Source of the DNA: Ruminococcus sp.
GTDB taxonomy: Bacteria; Bacillota; Clostridia; Oscillospirales; Ruminococcaceae
Direction: 5' to 3'
NCBI GenBank assembly: GCA_021202895.1
Contig: JAJQCE010000003.1
Span: 1 to 64,000 of the forward strand
Length of the DNA stretch: 64,000 bases
Positions within the stretch are counted from its first letter, which is position 1. The number at the start of each line of letters is the position of its first letter. The position numbers were made by a program, and so were the translations under genes. The notes below the pieces were generated by a model. That model searched no databases, was not told the DNA's origin, and was given only the letters and a program-made list of their open reading frames with translations. Positions 49,697-58,690 of this stretch are shown in pieces.

Positions 49697-51352
49697 ATGC
49701 TTAAAAAGTCGTTTTTAACTCCGGTTCTTGCCGGAATCCTGGCTGTAACCGTTGTAGGTTCGGGCGTGGGATATTATTTTGAATTTGTAAAGGACGATGG
49801 CGTCAAGGCGTCAGATAAAACTGAGGCTGAAAACAATACGCTTACGGTTGAGGACGCTGCGGCGACTATCGAAGCGCAGCTTGACAAGGCGCAGCAGATA
49901 GCGGATGGCGAGCTTGAGGGTGGATATTCCGCAAAGCTTACATATACAGTGCCTGATGATGTATCGGCTGACAGCGAGCTTTCGGGTATCAACGAGCTTT
50001 CGGGTATCAAGGATATTGCCGTAGGCATGGAGGCAAAGCAAAAGGATAAAATGAGCGAGATGGAGTATACGATAGCGTATGATTCTCAGAGCTTGCTTAC
50101 TGCCGATGTGGTTTATGACAATGAAAATGAGGTTGCGTATCTGAAAATTCCTGAGCTTTCGGATGCTTATCTTACGGGAACGGCTGATGAGATTGAAGCA
50201 TATTTGGAGTCTATGCTTGACGATTCGGGCTACAGCTCGTATGAGGCTGAAACGGAGGATTCAAGCGTTGATACGGACGCTTTTGAAAATATCGATACTG
50301 AGCTTCTGACTGAGGATATTCAGGGCTATGTTGACGCTATAAAGGAAAACGCTCCCGAACCTACTGACGGAGAGGACAGAACCGTTACGGCTGACGGCGA
50401 GTCGCTCACTCTTACCACCAAAACATATACCATTACTGAAGCTAACGCTGAAAATATACTTAACGCAGTAGTTGAAAAGGGAAAGAGCGATGAAACTCTC
50501 AAGGAGCTGTATCTGGCTTTAGGTGAAACAGAGGAAAGCTATAATGAGATATGGGATTCGCTTAGCCTAGATGATACTGAATATTCGGAAGGGGAAAGCG
50601 ATGAAACTGTTACAGTCGAGGTTTACTATTATGACGATGAGGAAGCAGGCTGGAGCATTTCGGCGGAGGATGAAGAGTATTATTTAATTTCAGCATCTGA
50701 CGGTACTAAGCAAATAATCGACGGCAGCTTTGATTTTGATGATAGCGAAACGCTTACGGTTACGGGACTGGTTATCATTGACGGAGACACCTTTGACGGT
50801 GATATGACGGCTGAATATACAAGCGTTTCTTCTTATGATTATTTAGATGATGATGTGACATCTTCGAGCAGTACGACGACAAGCACTACCGAGATTGTAA
50901 TAAGCTATGATAATCTGATTGTCAATGAGGATACACTCAAGGGAAGTGTGTCTATGAGCTGCACTAGTGATGACAGTGAGATTGCTAAGCTTGTCTTTGA
51001 TTTTGACAATTCGGGCGATGATTTTGATATGTCGGTTGATGTAAGTTTAGCTGGAGAATCGTACGGCAAGGTTGGAATTGTCACACAGACTACGGATGCT
51101 TCTGATATTACCGTTCCGACAGGCACTATGTATTCAATATCCGATGAAGCGCAGCTAGAGGAGTATTACAACGGCTGTGATATTGACGGCTGGGAGGAAA
51201 CTGTAAAGAATGCGCTTAGAGAAGAGCTTTATAATTCGATTTTTGGCAGCAGCACTGATGATGCTATTACATATGACTATGATTTGTACAGCGACTATGA
51301 TTATGATTACTATACCTTTGATGATGACTACAGCACAGAGGTTGAAGCTTAA
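49697..51352 (+). CDS. Secreted, membrane-tethered protein of unknown function
   Basis: 551 residues. An N-terminal hydrophobic segment (residues 8-29, LTPVLAGILAVTVVGSGVGY) is a signal anchor. The rest is a large acidic ectodomain with repeated beta-type stretches (YSAKLTYTVPDD, MEYTIAYDSQSLLTADVVYD, KGSVSMSCTSDDSEIAKLVF) and a Ser/Thr linker near residue 393. The C-terminus is Asp/Tyr-rich (YDYDLYSDYDYDYYTFDDDY). The pattern resembles DUF6583-type or LppX/LolA-like beta-sheet proteins, but I cannot assign a family. GGAGGAG precedes the ATG; it has its own promoter and terminator. Confidence 0.8.
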   Translation: MLKKSFLTPVLAGILAVTVVGSGVGYYFEFVKDDGVKASDKTEAENNTLTVEDAAATIEAQLDKAQQIADGELEGGYSAKLTYTVPDDVSADSELSGINELSGIKDIAVGMEAKQKDKMSEMEYTIAYDSQSLLTADVVYDNENEVAYLKIPELSDAYLTGTADEIEAYLESMLDDSGYSSYEAETEDSSVDTDAFENIDTELLTEDIQGYVDAIKENAPEPTDGEDRTVTADGESLTLTTKTYTITEANAENILNAVVEKGKSDETLKELYLALGETEESYNEIWDSLSLDDTEYSEGESDETVTVEVYYYDDEEAGWSISAEDEEYYLISASDGTKQIIDGSFDFDDSETLTVTGLVIIDGDTFDGDMTAEYTSVSSYDYLDDDVTSSSSTTTSTTEIVISYDNLIVNEDTLKGSVSMSCTSDDSEIAKLVFDFDNSGDDFDMSVDVSLAGESYGKVGIVTQTTDASDITVPTGTMYSISDEAQLEEYYNGCDIDGWEETVKNALREELYNSIFGSSTDDAITYDYDLYSDYDYDYYTFDDDYSTEVEA

Positions 51353-51363
51353 GAATTAAAACG

Positions 51364-51393
51364 AGCCGTTCCTGCGAGGGAACGGCTTTTTTT
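51364..51393 (+). terminator. Terminator after the 49697 gene
   Basis: Perfect 9-bp stem AGCCGTTCC / GGAACGGCT followed by TTTTTT. Confidence 0.92.
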
Positions 51394-51468
51394 ATGGCTG
51401 TTTTCACTAAAAAAACCATTGGCATTTTGTGCAGTATGCTAATTATTATTCTTTTAAGCTTGGATTTA

Positions 51469-51497
51469 TTGACTAAATGATAAAAATGTGATAAAAT
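51469..51497 (+). promoter_or_regulatory. Promoter of the large CAP/Cys-repeat/FN3 gene
   Basis: TTGACT (51469-51474), 17 bp and TAAAAT (51492-51497). It overlaps the start of the longer open frame (51488), which supports translation from 51542. Confidence 0.75.
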
Positions 51498-51541
51498 TAA
51501 GATGTATAGATATATTTAGAAAATCTATAGGAGATGTTTTT

Positions 51542-54500
51542 ATGAATAATATAACTACAAAAAAGAGGCTTATATCAGGTTTTTTAGCTTTAGCAATGGT
51601 GCTGGGAAATACGGCTTTTGATATTACCGATTTTCTGTGCGGTTCAGAGGCGTCAATTTCGGCTGAGGCGGCAAGTGCTACGGTAATAAACGGAAACGAG
51701 TTTGACACCTATGCAGAAAGGACGATTCAGGACGTAGCGGACGCTTATTCGGTTGCAATTGCGGCTGGAGAGAGCTATTCTGACGGCGATACGTCTACAT
51801 ATTACACAACTGCGGCTTCTCTTGAGGATCCGTATAATGCTGGAGTGCCTACTCAGGACACTCTTACGGCTATGCAAGGTATGACGAACTTTTACCGCTG
51901 GCTTTTAGGGCTTGATTCGCTGACAACAGACTGCACAGTTTCAGCTGCGGCTTCGTATAATTTGCAGGAGCAGGCGTTTTGCCGCAACTGGTATTTTGCT
52001 CACGTTATAACCAGCTATAGTATGCCTGATGGTATGGACGAGGATTTGTGGGAAACAGGCGTACCGCTTAATCACAATATTTTAGCATATGGCTTTACTC
52101 CGAGAGGTTCGATCACTGGTTGGCTCAATGAGGGATATTCTTTAGCTGATGACGCTTGGGATAGTAACCTTATTGGTCACCGTCAGGCTATATTAAGCTC
52201 TGTAGTATCAGAGATTCAGTACGGCTTTTCAGGCAAGGTGGCAATCGGCAAGGTAGTTTCAAAAACCAACACAATGGACGATGCTTTCACGGCTTTTCCT
52301 GCAATAGGATATATGCCGAGAGATCTGGTTGAGCCTGACGAATCAGTATGGTCAGTTGAGATAAACACTGACGAGCTCAGCACTCCTGCTGTCAGCGATT
52401 TAACTGTTACAATAACTAATCTGTCTGATGGCACTACTTTTACCCGAAATGACAGCTCGACTATTTTGGTTAATACATACACCTCAAGTACGTGTATCTT
52501 ATTCGCTCAGCCTGATGATTACAATACAACGCTTGGTTGCTATGACGACAGTTATCAGGTGGTTATCAGCGGCTTGAAGGACACTTCAGGGAATGCCGTG
52601 CAGATTCAGTACACGGTGGATTTTGTAGATATTTCTTCATATACAACCTCATCAGCTGCAAGCGTTGAAACTGAATTCAGCAAGTATGTAGTTTACGAAG
52701 GGCTTGACGATACGGACAGTCTTAACAAAATCGGCGCAATACTCCCTGATACCGTTACAATTACAACTGAAACGGGTTATGAATTTGAGATGGAGCTTAG
52801 CGGCTCATGGACGCTTGACAAGGAAAATACTCGCTGGACAAATTACATTGACGAGAGCGACTTGCCGTCAAATGTAAATGACGATAACGATATATTAAGT
52901 GAAATCGTAATAACCTATGAGCTTACAGGTGAGAATACGGTTTTGTGGAGTAAGCTTAAAATCACGCCGTCCTCACCGGATGAAGGCGATTCGGGAACGA
53001 TGGCGGTTTACCACTATTATTCAAATTACTTAGGTACGAGAATTTATCAGGTTACTGCTGACGATGAGGGGAATTACACAGGTACGCAGAGATTTGATTC
53101 GCAGACATCGGAGGAATTTGACGAGGACGCAAGCGACAATGGCAGCGTTTGGCAGTACTACAACATTGACAGCTTCACAGGAAATGACAGCGGGACTTAT
53201 ATTTCTTTCTACTACTATGTTTCAGACACATGGACTCCTCCCGTGTACGTTTGCTACCAGTTCCAGGAGCTTGACATTTCACATTCATATGACGATGGAG
53301 AAATCACAACAGAGGCTACCTGCACAACTGACGGAGTAAAGACATACACCTGCACGGTGTGCGGCAACAGCTACACTGAAACAATTGAAGCTGTTGGTTA
53401 CCACACTGTAGTTACAGATGAAGCGGTTGACGCTACCTGCACAGAATCAGGATTGACGGCTGGCTCACATTGCTCAGTATGTGGAGAGATTTTTGAGGAG
53501 CAGGAGACTATAGCGGCGACAGGACACGATTATGTTAGTGAGGTTACCACAGAAGCAACCTGCACGACTGACGGACTCAGAACCTATACCTGCTCAAACT
53601 GCGGCGACAGCTACACCGAAGCGATAGAAGCGACAGGACACAGCTATACTAGTGAAGTTACTACAGAAGCAACCTGCACAACCGATAGAGTTATAACCTA
53701 CACCTGCTCAAACTGCGGAGATACATATACTGAGGTTATTCCATCAAGCGAGGGTCACAGCTATGTGTCAGAGGTAATAACAGAGGCAACCTGCAGAACA
53801 GAAGGATTAATTTCCTACACTTGCTCTGAGTGCGGATATAGTTACACTGAAGTAATAGAAGCAACAGGTCACAGCTATACCAGTGAGGTAACAACAGAAG
53901 CAACTTGCGGAACTGATGGAGTAAGAACCTACACTTGTACATCCTGCGGTGACAGCTACACCGAAACGATAGAAGCGACAGGCGAACACGAATATGATTT
54001 AAGTGTGACAACAGAAGCGACCTGTACAACAGATGGTGTTAGAGCCTACACATGTTCGGTTTGCGGGGATAGTTATACAGAAGCAATTGCGGCGACTGGT
54101 CACACGGCGGTAACAGATGAAGCAGTTGACGCAACTTGCACAGAAACAGGCTTGACCGAAGGAACGCATTGCTCGGTTTGCGGAGAAATTCTAGTTGAAC
54201 AAGAAACTGTTGCCGCTACAGGGCATAGCTATACCTCAACAATAACCACAGCCGCAACCTGCACCACAGCAGGAGTTCGCACCTACACCTGCTCCGTATG
54301 CGGTGACAGCTACACCACAACAATAGCTGCCACAGGAAACCACACCTACACCAGCAAAATAACAACAGCCGCAACCTGCACCACAGCAGGAGTTCGCATC
54401 TACACCTGCTCGGTCTGCGGCGACAGTTATACAGAATCCATCGCCGCCACAGGTCACAGCTACACCACCACAACCGTAGCTGCAACCTATGCCGCACAGG

Positions 54501-55426
54501 GATATACACTGTATACGTGTTCAGTTTGCGGAGATTCGTATAAGGATAACTACACGTCAAAGAAAACCGTGCCGACCGTAACGGCAAGCAGCTCGTTTAC
54601 ACCCACCACATCAGCGGTTACTATAAATTGGACGAAAGTAAGCGTGGCAAGCGGTTATCAAATCCAACGTTACAACTCAAGCTCAAGCAGCTGGACGACA
54701 GTTGGAACGGTGACAAGCGGCTCGACAACCTCGTATAAGGATTCAAGCTTGAGCGCAGGAACGACGTATAAGTATAGAGTTAGAGCTTATGTAACCTACA
54801 ATGGCACAAAATATTATGGTTCGTACAGTTCAACAATCACAACAACTACAAAGCCTGCGACAGTTTCGGCTAAATCTTCGTATTCCTCGACAACATCGGC
54901 AGTCAGAATCAACTGGACAAAGGTTAGCGGAGCGAGCGGTTATCAGGTACAAAGATACAATTCAACAACAAAAACCTGGGTAACAATTAAGACCATCACC
55001 AGCGGTTCGACAGTTACCTACAAGAACAGCAGCTTGAGCGCAGGAACGACCTACAAGTACAGAGTAAGAGCTTACAAAACTCTGAACAGCACAAAGTATT
55101 ACGGTTCGTACAGCTCGACAATTACGACTTCAACCAAGCCTGCCAAAGTGACAATTTCAAGCGCAAGCAAGAGTACAACTGCAATTCGCTTGAACTGGAA
55201 GAAAGTCACAGGTGCAACTGGGTACAAGATTCAGAGGTACAACTCAAGCACTGGAAAATGGGTGACAATTAAGACCATTTCTAGCGGCTCGACGCTGACC
55301 TATAAGAACAGTGGCTTGAAGAAAGGCACGACATATAAGTATAGAATCAGAGCTTATAGAAAGGTCAATGGTAAGACGTTGTTCGGGGCTTATTCGGCGG
55401 TTAAGAGTGTTAAGACTAAAAGCTGA
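51542..55426 (+). CDS. Large secreted protein: CAP domain, eleven Cys repeats, three FN3 domains
   Basis: 1294 residues from the ATG at 51542 (AGGAGAT upstream). The signal peptide ends near SISAEAASA. A CAP/SCP-like domain spans about 100-250 (LLGLDSLTTDCTVSAAASYN, WYFAHVITS, LIGHRQAILSS). A beta-rich middle region leads to eleven repeats of about 38 residues (about 580-1007), each H-x-Y...ATC...YTCSxCGxSYTE. Three FN3-like domains finish the protein (ASGYQIQRYNSS, TTYKYRVRAY). The last one matches the C-terminus of the broken 27644 gene almost word for word. There is no anchor, so it is probably released or bound through its repeats. It is perhaps an adhesin or wall-binding protein; function unknown. 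Confidence 0.85.
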   Translation: MNNITTKKRLISGFLALAMVLGNTAFDITDFLCGSEASISAEAASATVINGNEFDTYAERTIQDVADAYSVAIAAGESYSDGDTSTYYTTAASLEDPYNAGVPTQDTLTAMQGMTNFYRWLLGLDSLTTDCTVSAAASYNLQEQAFCRNWYFAHVITSYSMPDGMDEDLWETGVPLNHNILAYGFTPRGSITGWLNEGYSLADDAWDSNLIGHRQAILSSVVSEIQYGFSGKVAIGKVVSKTNTMDDAFTAFPAIGYMPRDLVEPDESVWSVEINTDELSTPAVSDLTVTITNLSDGTTFTRNDSSTILVNTYTSSTCILFAQPDDYNTTLGCYDDSYQVVISGLKDTSGNAVQIQYTVDFVDISSYTTSSAASVETEFSKYVVYEGLDDTDSLNKIGAILPDTVTITTETGYEFEMELSGSWTLDKENTRWTNYIDESDLPSNVNDDNDILSEIVITYELTGENTVLWSKLKITPSSPDEGDSGTMAVYHYYSNYLGTRIYQVTADDEGNYTGTQRFDSQTSEEFDEDASDNGSVWQYYNIDSFTGNDSGTYISFYYYVSDTWTPPVYVCYQFQELDISHSYDDGEITTEATCTTDGVKTYTCTVCGNSYTETIEAVGYHTVVTDEAVDATCTESGLTAGSHCSVCGEIFEEQETIAATGHDYVSEVTTEATCTTDGLRTYTCSNCGDSYTEAIEATGHSYTSEVTTEATCTTDRVITYTCSNCGDTYTEVIPSSEGHSYVSEVITEATCRTEGLISYTCSECGYSYTEVIEATGHSYTSEVTTEATCGTDGVRTYTCTSCGDSYTETIEATGEHEYDLSVTTEATCTTDGVRAYTCSVCGDSYTEAIAATGHTAVTDEAVDATCTETGLTEGTHCSVCGEILVEQETVAATGHSYTSTITTAATCTTAGVRTYTCSVCGDSYTTTIAATGNHTYTSKITTAATCTTAGVRIYTCSVCGDSYTESIAATGHSYTTTTVAATYAAQGYTLYTCSVCGDSYKDNYTSKKTVPTVTASSSFTPTTSAVTINWTKVSVASGYQIQRYNSSSSSWTTVGTVTSGSTTSYKDSSLSAGTTYKYRVRAYVTYNGTKYYGSYSSTITTTTKPATVSAKSSYSSTTSAVRINWTKVSGASGYQVQRYNSTTKTWVTIKTITSGSTVTYKNSSLSAGTTYKYRVRAYKTLNSTKYYGSYSSTITTSTKPAKVTISSASKSTTAIRLNWKKVTGATGYKIQRYNSSTGKWVTIKTISSGSTLTYKNSGLKKGTTYKYRIRAYRKVNGKTLFGAYSAVKSVKTKS
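53282..54564 (+). repeat. Eleven tandem Cys-repeat units inside the CAP/FN3 gene
   Basis: Units of about 114 bp encode the pattern HSYTSEVTTEATC ... TYTCSxCGDSY. Units 2 and 8 are a distinct subtype (HTVVTDEAVDATC / HTAVTDEAVDATC ... HCSVCGEI), spaced six units apart. The last unit lacks its first Cys. Confidence 0.88.
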
Positions 55427-55437
55427 ATAAATGGAAG

Positions 55438-55468
55438 AAAGACTTGCTTTATGCGAGTCTTTTTTTTT
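55438..55468 (+). terminator. Terminator after the CAP/FN3 gene
   Basis: 10-bp stem AAAGACTTGC / GCGAGTCTTT (one wobble) followed by a long T-tract. Sequence 55469-55673 shows no supported gene. Confidence 0.9.
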
Positions 55469-55673
55469 ACGAATTTCAAATGGATTTTTACAAGTTTAAA
55501 AGTCTTTTTCTTGATAACAATAGTTTGGAGAAGCTTGGAATTAAAGCCAAGTTATAAAAACACGCAAGGAATATGGACTAAAATTGTCGGTGAGAATGAG
55601 AGCGGATGAAAAAGGCCATGACGGGACTGCGTTGATGGGATAGAAAAGAAAATTGCGGAAGGCGACAATTAAA

Positions 55674-55712
55674 AACAAAAATGCCGCAAATTATTCTGCG
55701 ACATTTTTGTTA
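55674..55712. terminator. Terminator of the ABC-F gene
   Basis: Stem AACAAAAATGCCGCA / TGCGACATTTTTGTT with one internal mismatch. It overlaps the stop codon of the minus-strand ABC-F gene. Confidence 0.75.
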
Positions 55713-57638
55713 TTCTTCAAGTGAAGCCCATTCCTCAAGCATTTGTTCGGCTTCGTTTTTTAGCTTGTCCAAAAGACTGCACTTTTCGTTCAAAAGCTCA
55801 AAATCCTTAGTCTGCGAAATTTCCGTTTCAAGTTGGCTTATGCGCTCATCGTTTTGTTCAATAAGATTTTCAAGCTCGTTTTTTCGCTGTCTGCGTTTAG
55901 CGTCCTCTGCACGCTGCTGCTTTGAACGGTGTTGTCTGAGCTTGGTTTGAAGCTGCTCTTTCTCACTTTTTAGCCTGCGCTCTTCAATTAAACGCTGATT
56001 TTCCAGATGCGCTTCATCAGCTTTGATTTTAGCATAGTAATCAAATCCGCCGTCAAAGCTGCGCAGAATCCCATCGCTAAGCTCAACTATTCTTGCGGCG
56101 GTTTTGCTTAAAAGATAGCGGTCGTGCGAAACTAAAAGCATTGTTCCTTCAAATTCCGCAAGCGACTCTTCAAGCACCTCCTTTGTCGGCAGGTCAATGT
56201 GGTTTGTCGGCTCGTCAAGTATCAAAAAATTTGCCTTGTCAAGCGTCATAAGCGCAAAGCAAAGCTTGGCTTTCTCCCCACCGCTGAGCGCCGATACAGG
56301 CTTGAAAACGTCCTCTCCGTGAAAAAGCACCGATGCAAGGCAATTTCTTATTTCTCCATCGCTTAGCTGTGGAAAGCGGTTTCTTACCGTTTCAATTGCA
56401 GTTTCGTGAGGATTGAGCGAAGCGTGTTCCTGATCAAAGTAGGAAATCTTAACGTTGTTTCCCCAGATAATATTTCCTTGCAAATGGGAAATTTCGCCTC
56501 TTATCAGCTTCAAAAGAGAGGTCTTGCCTGTGCCGTTTGCACCGATAAGCCCGATATGCTCTCCTCGTCTGATGTGAAGATTTACGCTGTCAATCAGCGT
56601 TTTTTTGTTTTCATTTTTGCCAACTGCAAGCGGACAGTTTATAATTTGCAGAACGTCCTTTGTAGGCTCGATTTTATATTCAAGTCTGATTTTAGGCGGC
56701 TTGTCCATGACGATGGGCTTTTCTATCGGCTCAAGCCGCACTAGCGTCTTTTCACGGGATTTTGCCATTTTAGCAGTGGAGGCACGAACCTTGTTTTTTG
56801 CAATGTACTCCTCAAGCTCGTGAATTTGTTGCTGATAAGTGGCGTATTCCTTTATCTGACGCTCGGTTTTCTGCTGCTTCTGAAGCGTGTAAGAGCTGTA
56901 GCTTCCACGGTAGGAAAAGAGTCTGCCGTTTTCAATTTCACAAATTCGGGTGCAAAGCTTGTCGAGAAAATATCTGTCGTGAGAAACAATTATGATTGCG
57001 CTTTTACAGCTCTTAAGATATTCCTCAAGCCAGACAAGCGTTTCAAAATCAAGGTGGTTTGTCGGCTCGTCAAGGATAAGCAGCTCAGGCTCTTCAAGCA
57101 GCAGCTTTGCAAGCGCAAGCCTTGTCTTTTCTCCACCTGAAAGCGATGAAACGGCTCTGTCATATTCAAGATTTCCGAAGCCCATTCCGTTAAGCACCAT
57201 CTTGATTTTAAAATCGGTGTTGTAGCCGTCGTGAGCTTCAAAATAGGAGGAAAGAGTGCTGTACTCGTCCGACAAGAAATCCAGCTCGCCGCCTGTTTGC
57301 GAAGCCATAAGCGCAGTCAGCTCGTCTAGCCGTGCCTTGACTTTGAAAAGCTTGTCAAACGCCTTATTCATTTCGTCAATTATACAGCTGTCGCTGTCAA
57401 GTCCGCTGTTTTGCTCTAAAAATCCGATTGAGCAGTCCTTTAGCGTGACGCTTCCCAAACCGTCAGAGGCTCTGTCAAAGTCAGTTCTTCCCATAATTAT
57501 TTTGAGAAGCGTTGATTTTCCGCAGCCGTTTTTGCCGACAAGCCCAATTTTTTCACCCTCATTGCAGCTAAAGCAAATGTCCTTAAGCAGTGCTTCGCCG
57601 CCGAAATATTTGTAAATGTGTTCAATGTTTACAAGCAC
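55710..57638 (-). CDS. ABC-F family ATPase (ribosome-associated)
   Basis: 642 residues; GTG start preceded by GGGAGG. Two ABC cassettes in tandem without membrane helices: Walker A GKNGCGKSTLL (near 40) and GANGTGKTSLL (near 367), signature SSLSGGEKTRLALAKLLL and SALSGGEKAKLC, Walker B LLILDEPTNHLD and FLILDEPTNHID. The linker between them (about 240-310) is the P-site tRNA interaction motif. A C-terminal coiled coil (about 545-635) is rich in Glu/Gln/Lys. ABC-F proteins act on the ribosomal E site, as translation factors or as antibiotic protection proteins; which one cannot be told. The 220-nt leader carries attenuator-like hairpins, which favours inducible expression. Confidence 0.92.
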   Translation of the reverse strand: MLVNIEHIYKYFGGEALLKDICFSCNEGEKIGLVGKNGCGKSTLLKIIMGRTDFDRASDGLGSVTLKDCSIGFLEQNSGLDSDSCIIDEMNKAFDKLFKVKARLDELTALMASQTGGELDFLSDEYSTLSSYFEAHDGYNTDFKIKMVLNGMGFGNLEYDRAVSSLSGGEKTRLALAKLLLEEPELLILDEPTNHLDFETLVWLEEYLKSCKSAIIIVSHDRYFLDKLCTRICEIENGRLFSYRGSYSSYTLQKQQKTERQIKEYATYQQQIHELEEYIAKNKVRASTAKMAKSREKTLVRLEPIEKPIVMDKPPKIRLEYKIEPTKDVLQIINCPLAVGKNENKKTLIDSVNLHIRRGEHIGLIGANGTGKTSLLKLIRGEISHLQGNIIWGNNVKISYFDQEHASLNPHETAIETVRNRFPQLSDGEIRNCLASVLFHGEDVFKPVSALSGGEKAKLCFALMTLDKANFLILDEPTNHIDLPTKEVLEESLAEFEGTMLLVSHDRYLLSKTAARIVELSDGILRSFDGGFDYYAKIKADEAHLENQRLIEERRLKSEKEQLQTKLRQHRSKQQRAEDAKRRQRKNELENLIEQNDERISQLETEISQTKDFELLNEKCSLLDKLKNEAEQMLEEWASLEE

Positions 57639-57744
57639 CTGAGAGCCTCCCTTACTTTAAAAAATCAATTTACGAAAACGTTTAATAAATTTATATAATT
57701 GTGTTTGAACAAGGCTTTTTGAGAAAAAAGCAATATGAATTAGT

Positions 57745-57767
57745 TGAAAAAAGCGAAAATTTTCGCT
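57745..57767 (-). terminator. Leader terminator of the ABC-F mRNA
   Basis: On the minus strand AGCGAAAATTTTCGCT, a perfect palindrome, is followed by TTTTT. It lies about 105 nt upstream of the start codon and inside the transcript. Confidence 0.65.
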
Positions 57768-57800
57768 GAAAGGATTTTATCCTACTAGAAAAATTTCAGC
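57765..57800 (-). promoter_or_regulatory. Possible anti-terminator hairpin of the ABC-F leader
   Basis: GCTGAAA and TTTCAGC (57794-57800 and 57765-57771) pair perfectly, with an inner GGAT/ATCC pair. Its 3' arm shares three bases with the terminator's 5' arm, so the two structures compete. Confidence 0.5.
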
Positions 57801-57809
57801 AAAAATCAT
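57777..57809 (-). CDS. Possible 10-residue leader peptide of the ABC-F mRNA
   Basis: The minus-strand frame ATG to TAA encodes MIFAEIFLVG and overlaps the 5' arm of the competing hairpin. Stalled ribosomes here could shift the leader fold, as described for several antibiotic-resistance ABC-F and erm genes. No clear ribosome site precedes it, so it is tentative. Confidence 0.3.
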   Translation of the reverse strand: MIFAEIFLVG

Positions 57810-57866
57810 GGTAATTTATTGAAAATGTTACTGTAAAATCCACAAAATCGAATAACTGATATTACT

Positions 57867-57895
57867 ATTATAAATGAGAATTATGAAAATTTCAA
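57867..57895 (-). promoter_or_regulatory. Promoter of the ABC-F gene
   Basis: Minus-strand TTGAAA (57890-57895), 17 bp and TATAAT (57867-57872), giving a leader of about 220 nt. The 492-bp gap 57639-58130 holds this promoter, the leader elements and the weaker forward promoter at 58053. Confidence 0.75.
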
Positions 57896-58052
57896 GTGGT
57901 GAGTTGATTTTTGTTTACCAAAAATACAATTTTTTCAAATTATTTTTCAACAAAGCGTTTGTACAAAGTGCACAAAATATTTTATTTTTATCGAGAAAAA
58001 TTATTCAAAACAATGAAAATAAAAGAATGGAATAAAAAAATGCTTTTTGGTA

Positions 58053-58081
58053 TTGCTTTTTTCATCATAATTTGTTAAGAT
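58053..58081 (+). promoter_or_regulatory. Probable promoter of the EIIA-like gene
   Basis: TTGCTT (58053-58058), 17 bp and TAAGAT (58076-58081). Both boxes deviate from consensus. Confidence 0.5.
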
Positions 58082-58130
58082 ATATATAGATGATTGTTAT
58101 TATTTTTTAGATAGAAGGGGGTCGGCAATT

Positions 58131-58622
58131 ATGTATTTTAGAAATCACATCGAACAGGAAGAGAGTAAGAATCTTAAAATAATTACATCTTGCTGCATTG
58201 GCGAAGCTGTGCCGCTTGAACTTTTGTCTAACGATGTATTTTCAAGCCTGATTTTAGGCGACGGCTTCGGCGTCTATCCGTCGGAAAACCGAATTGTAGC
58301 TCCAGTAAGCGGAACGGTCAAGGACATTTCAAAAAACGAGCATGAGGTAACGATAAAAACTGACGACGGAATAATTTTGATTGTTTCAATTGGCTATAAC
58401 TCTGCTGATGAAAGCTTTGAGGCGCATTGTCTGCTTGATATTGGCGCAGGGTTGATGCAGGGAACGCTTATCTGGGAGCTAGACAGTGAAATCTTGAACA
58501 GCGAAAGCAAGCTGACGGCGGCTGTTATAGTTACAAACATAAGCGAGCTGCCGACCTTTAATATTCGTTACGGCAAGGTTAACCGTCTTGACACCCCCAT
58601 AATGACAATTTCGATGAGCTGA
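58131..58622 (+). CDS. EIIA-Glc-like (PTS_EIIA_1) protein with altered active site
   Basis: 163 residues, about the length of a stand-alone EIIA-Glc. AVPLELLSNDVFSSLILGDG matches the start of the family (E-V-P-L...GDGFAI), IVAPVSGTVKDI follows, and NEHEVTIKTDDG keeps the first His of the active site. The phosphorylated His normally lies in LIHIGIDT; here the strand reads LIVSIGYNSA, with Ser at that position (near residue 86). It therefore probably cannot carry phosphate. No PTS permease, HPr or EI gene is nearby. Homologs without the His may be regulatory or binding modules. AAGGGGG precedes the ATG. Confidence 0.8.
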   Translation: MYFRNHIEQEESKNLKIITSCCIGEAVPLELLSNDVFSSLILGDGFGVYPSENRIVAPVSGTVKDISKNEHEVTIKTDDGIILIVSIGYNSADESFEAHCLLDIGAGLMQGTLIWELDSEILNSESKLTAAVIVTNISELPTFNIRYGKVNRLDTPIMTISMS

Positions 58623-58690
58623 AAAAGTGTGAGCTTTGTCAGACTGTCAGACGCTTGAATTTTTGCACGGTGTTAAGAGGATTTTGTAAA

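Noticed and set aside
55480-55557. 25-codon frame MDFYKFKSLFLDNNS after the CAP/FN3 gene
   Set aside because: No ribosome site, no promoter and no recognisable family; it lies just after a terminator.
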